Shown here: positions 6,717-6,869 of the stretch, one piece after another | How the letters are laid out: every line of letters begins with the position of its first letter | Numbering within the stretch: position 1 is the first letter of the stretch | From: Candidatus Omnitrophota bacterium | GTDB taxonomy: Bacteria; Ratteibacteria; UBA8468; B48-G9; DTJG01 | NCBI GenBank assembly: GCA_023818725.1 | Contig: JAMWBX010000070.1 | Coordinates: 1-6,869, forward strand | Direction of reading: 5' to 3' | DNA length: 6,869 bases | Notes under the pieces: model-generated | The model's database searches: none | Told to the model about the DNA's origin: nothing | The model's input: the letters and a program-made list of their open reading frames with translations, nothing else | Position numbers and translations under genes: made by a program

Positions 6717-6869
6717 TCAATCCATTTTTTTCCCAATTCCGCAACAAATAAATCCTGATTTCTTAAGCTTCCTTAAGTCAAGAAAATTTCTTCCATCTAT
6801 GAGATAGGGCATTCTCATTAACTTCAGAATTTTATCAAAATTCAGTTTCTTAAATTCTTCCCATTCTGT
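6717..6869 (-). CDS. ugd: UDP-glucose 6-dehydrogenase, C-terminal end (partial)
   Basis: Fifty codons and a TGA stop of a gene that begins outside the window; I translated them by hand. The fragment opens with TEWEEFKKLN, then PYLIDGRNFLDLRKLKKSGF and CCGIGKK. These match the end of the UDP-binding C-terminal domain of UDP-glucose dehydrogenases (consensus TEWxEF, then DGRN and a final YxGIGR-like element). The enzyme oxidises UDP-glucose to UDP-glucuronate with two NAD. The NAD domain and the catalytic cysteine are upstream and not visible. Two bases separate its stop from the decarboxylase start, so the two consecutive enzymes of UDP-xylose synthesis are encoded back to back. The related UDP-ManNAc and UDP-GlcNAc dehydrogenases share this fold, but the decarboxylase next door favours Ugd. 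Confidence 0.9.
   Translation of the reverse strand, partial: TEWEEFKKLNFDKILKLMRMPYLIDGRNFLDLRKLKKSGFICCGIGKKMD

Noticed and set aside
6715..6747. Extension of the UDP-xylose synthase to a TTG at 6747
   Set aside because: It adds 11 residues before the Rossmann motif and overlaps the ugd coding end. The ATG at 6714 directly precedes the NAD-binding strand, as expected for the family.
1..6869. Mobile elements, CRISPR arrays, tRNA genes or signs of recent insertion
   Set aside because: No direct repeats, transposase fragments, tRNA-like cloverleaf or break in the coding order was seen; the window is continuous coding sequence on one strand.

Overview
The window is a gap-free, single-strand stretch of bacterial DNA. 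All eight protein genes are on the minus strand, so transcription runs from position 6869 towards position 1. The DNA is AT-rich, coding is very dense, and almost every junction is either a 4-base ATGA stop/start overlap or a gap of a few bases. The only non-coding gap of any size is 33 bases, between queA and tgt. Together queA and tgt make this a bacterium. The sequence alone does not fix the phylum; the compact style and this gene mix resemble metagenome-derived, uncultured Gram-negative-type lineages, but that is a weak inference.

In transcription order: (1) the C-terminal end of a UDP-glucose 6-dehydrogenase (6869-6717); (2) a UDP-glucuronate decarboxylase / UDP-xylose synthase (6714-5770); (3) an NDP-sugar epimerase of the SDR superfamily with a four-cysteine, zinc-ribbon-like insertion (5773-4646); (4) a family 2 glycosyltransferase of the polyprenyl-phosphate sugar synthase type (4649-3936); (5) a second family 2 enzyme, closer to the ALG5 / dolichyl-phosphate glucosyltransferase branch (3948-3238); (6) a large polytopic GT-C glycosyltransferase of the GT39/ArnT type (3241-1565); (7) queA (1568-573); (8) the N-terminal 179 residues of tgt (539-1, running off the window).

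The first six genes read as one pathway. Ugd and the decarboxylase take UDP-glucose to UDP-glucuronate and then UDP-xylose. The zinc-ribbon SDR probably epimerises a nucleotide sugar. One or both GT2 enzymes would load a sugar onto a polyprenyl phosphate at the cytoplasmic face, and the GT39-type protein would transfer it to an acceptor on the outer face of the membrane. This follows the logic of the arn (L-Ara4N) operon, but no aminotransferase is present in the window, which suggests a neutral sugar modification. The last two genes are the terminal steps of tRNA queuosine synthesis (Tgt exchanges guanine for preQ1, QueA then builds the cyclopentenediol). They appear to be joined to the envelope-sugar operon by a translational overlap.

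No RNA genes, mobile elements, CRISPR arrays, long repeats or convincing promoters or terminators were seen. The individual families are all known. The points of interest are the combination of genes, the cysteine insertion in the SDR, the queA linkage, a few divergent motif residues in QueA and Tgt, and a small inverted repeat upstream of tgt.
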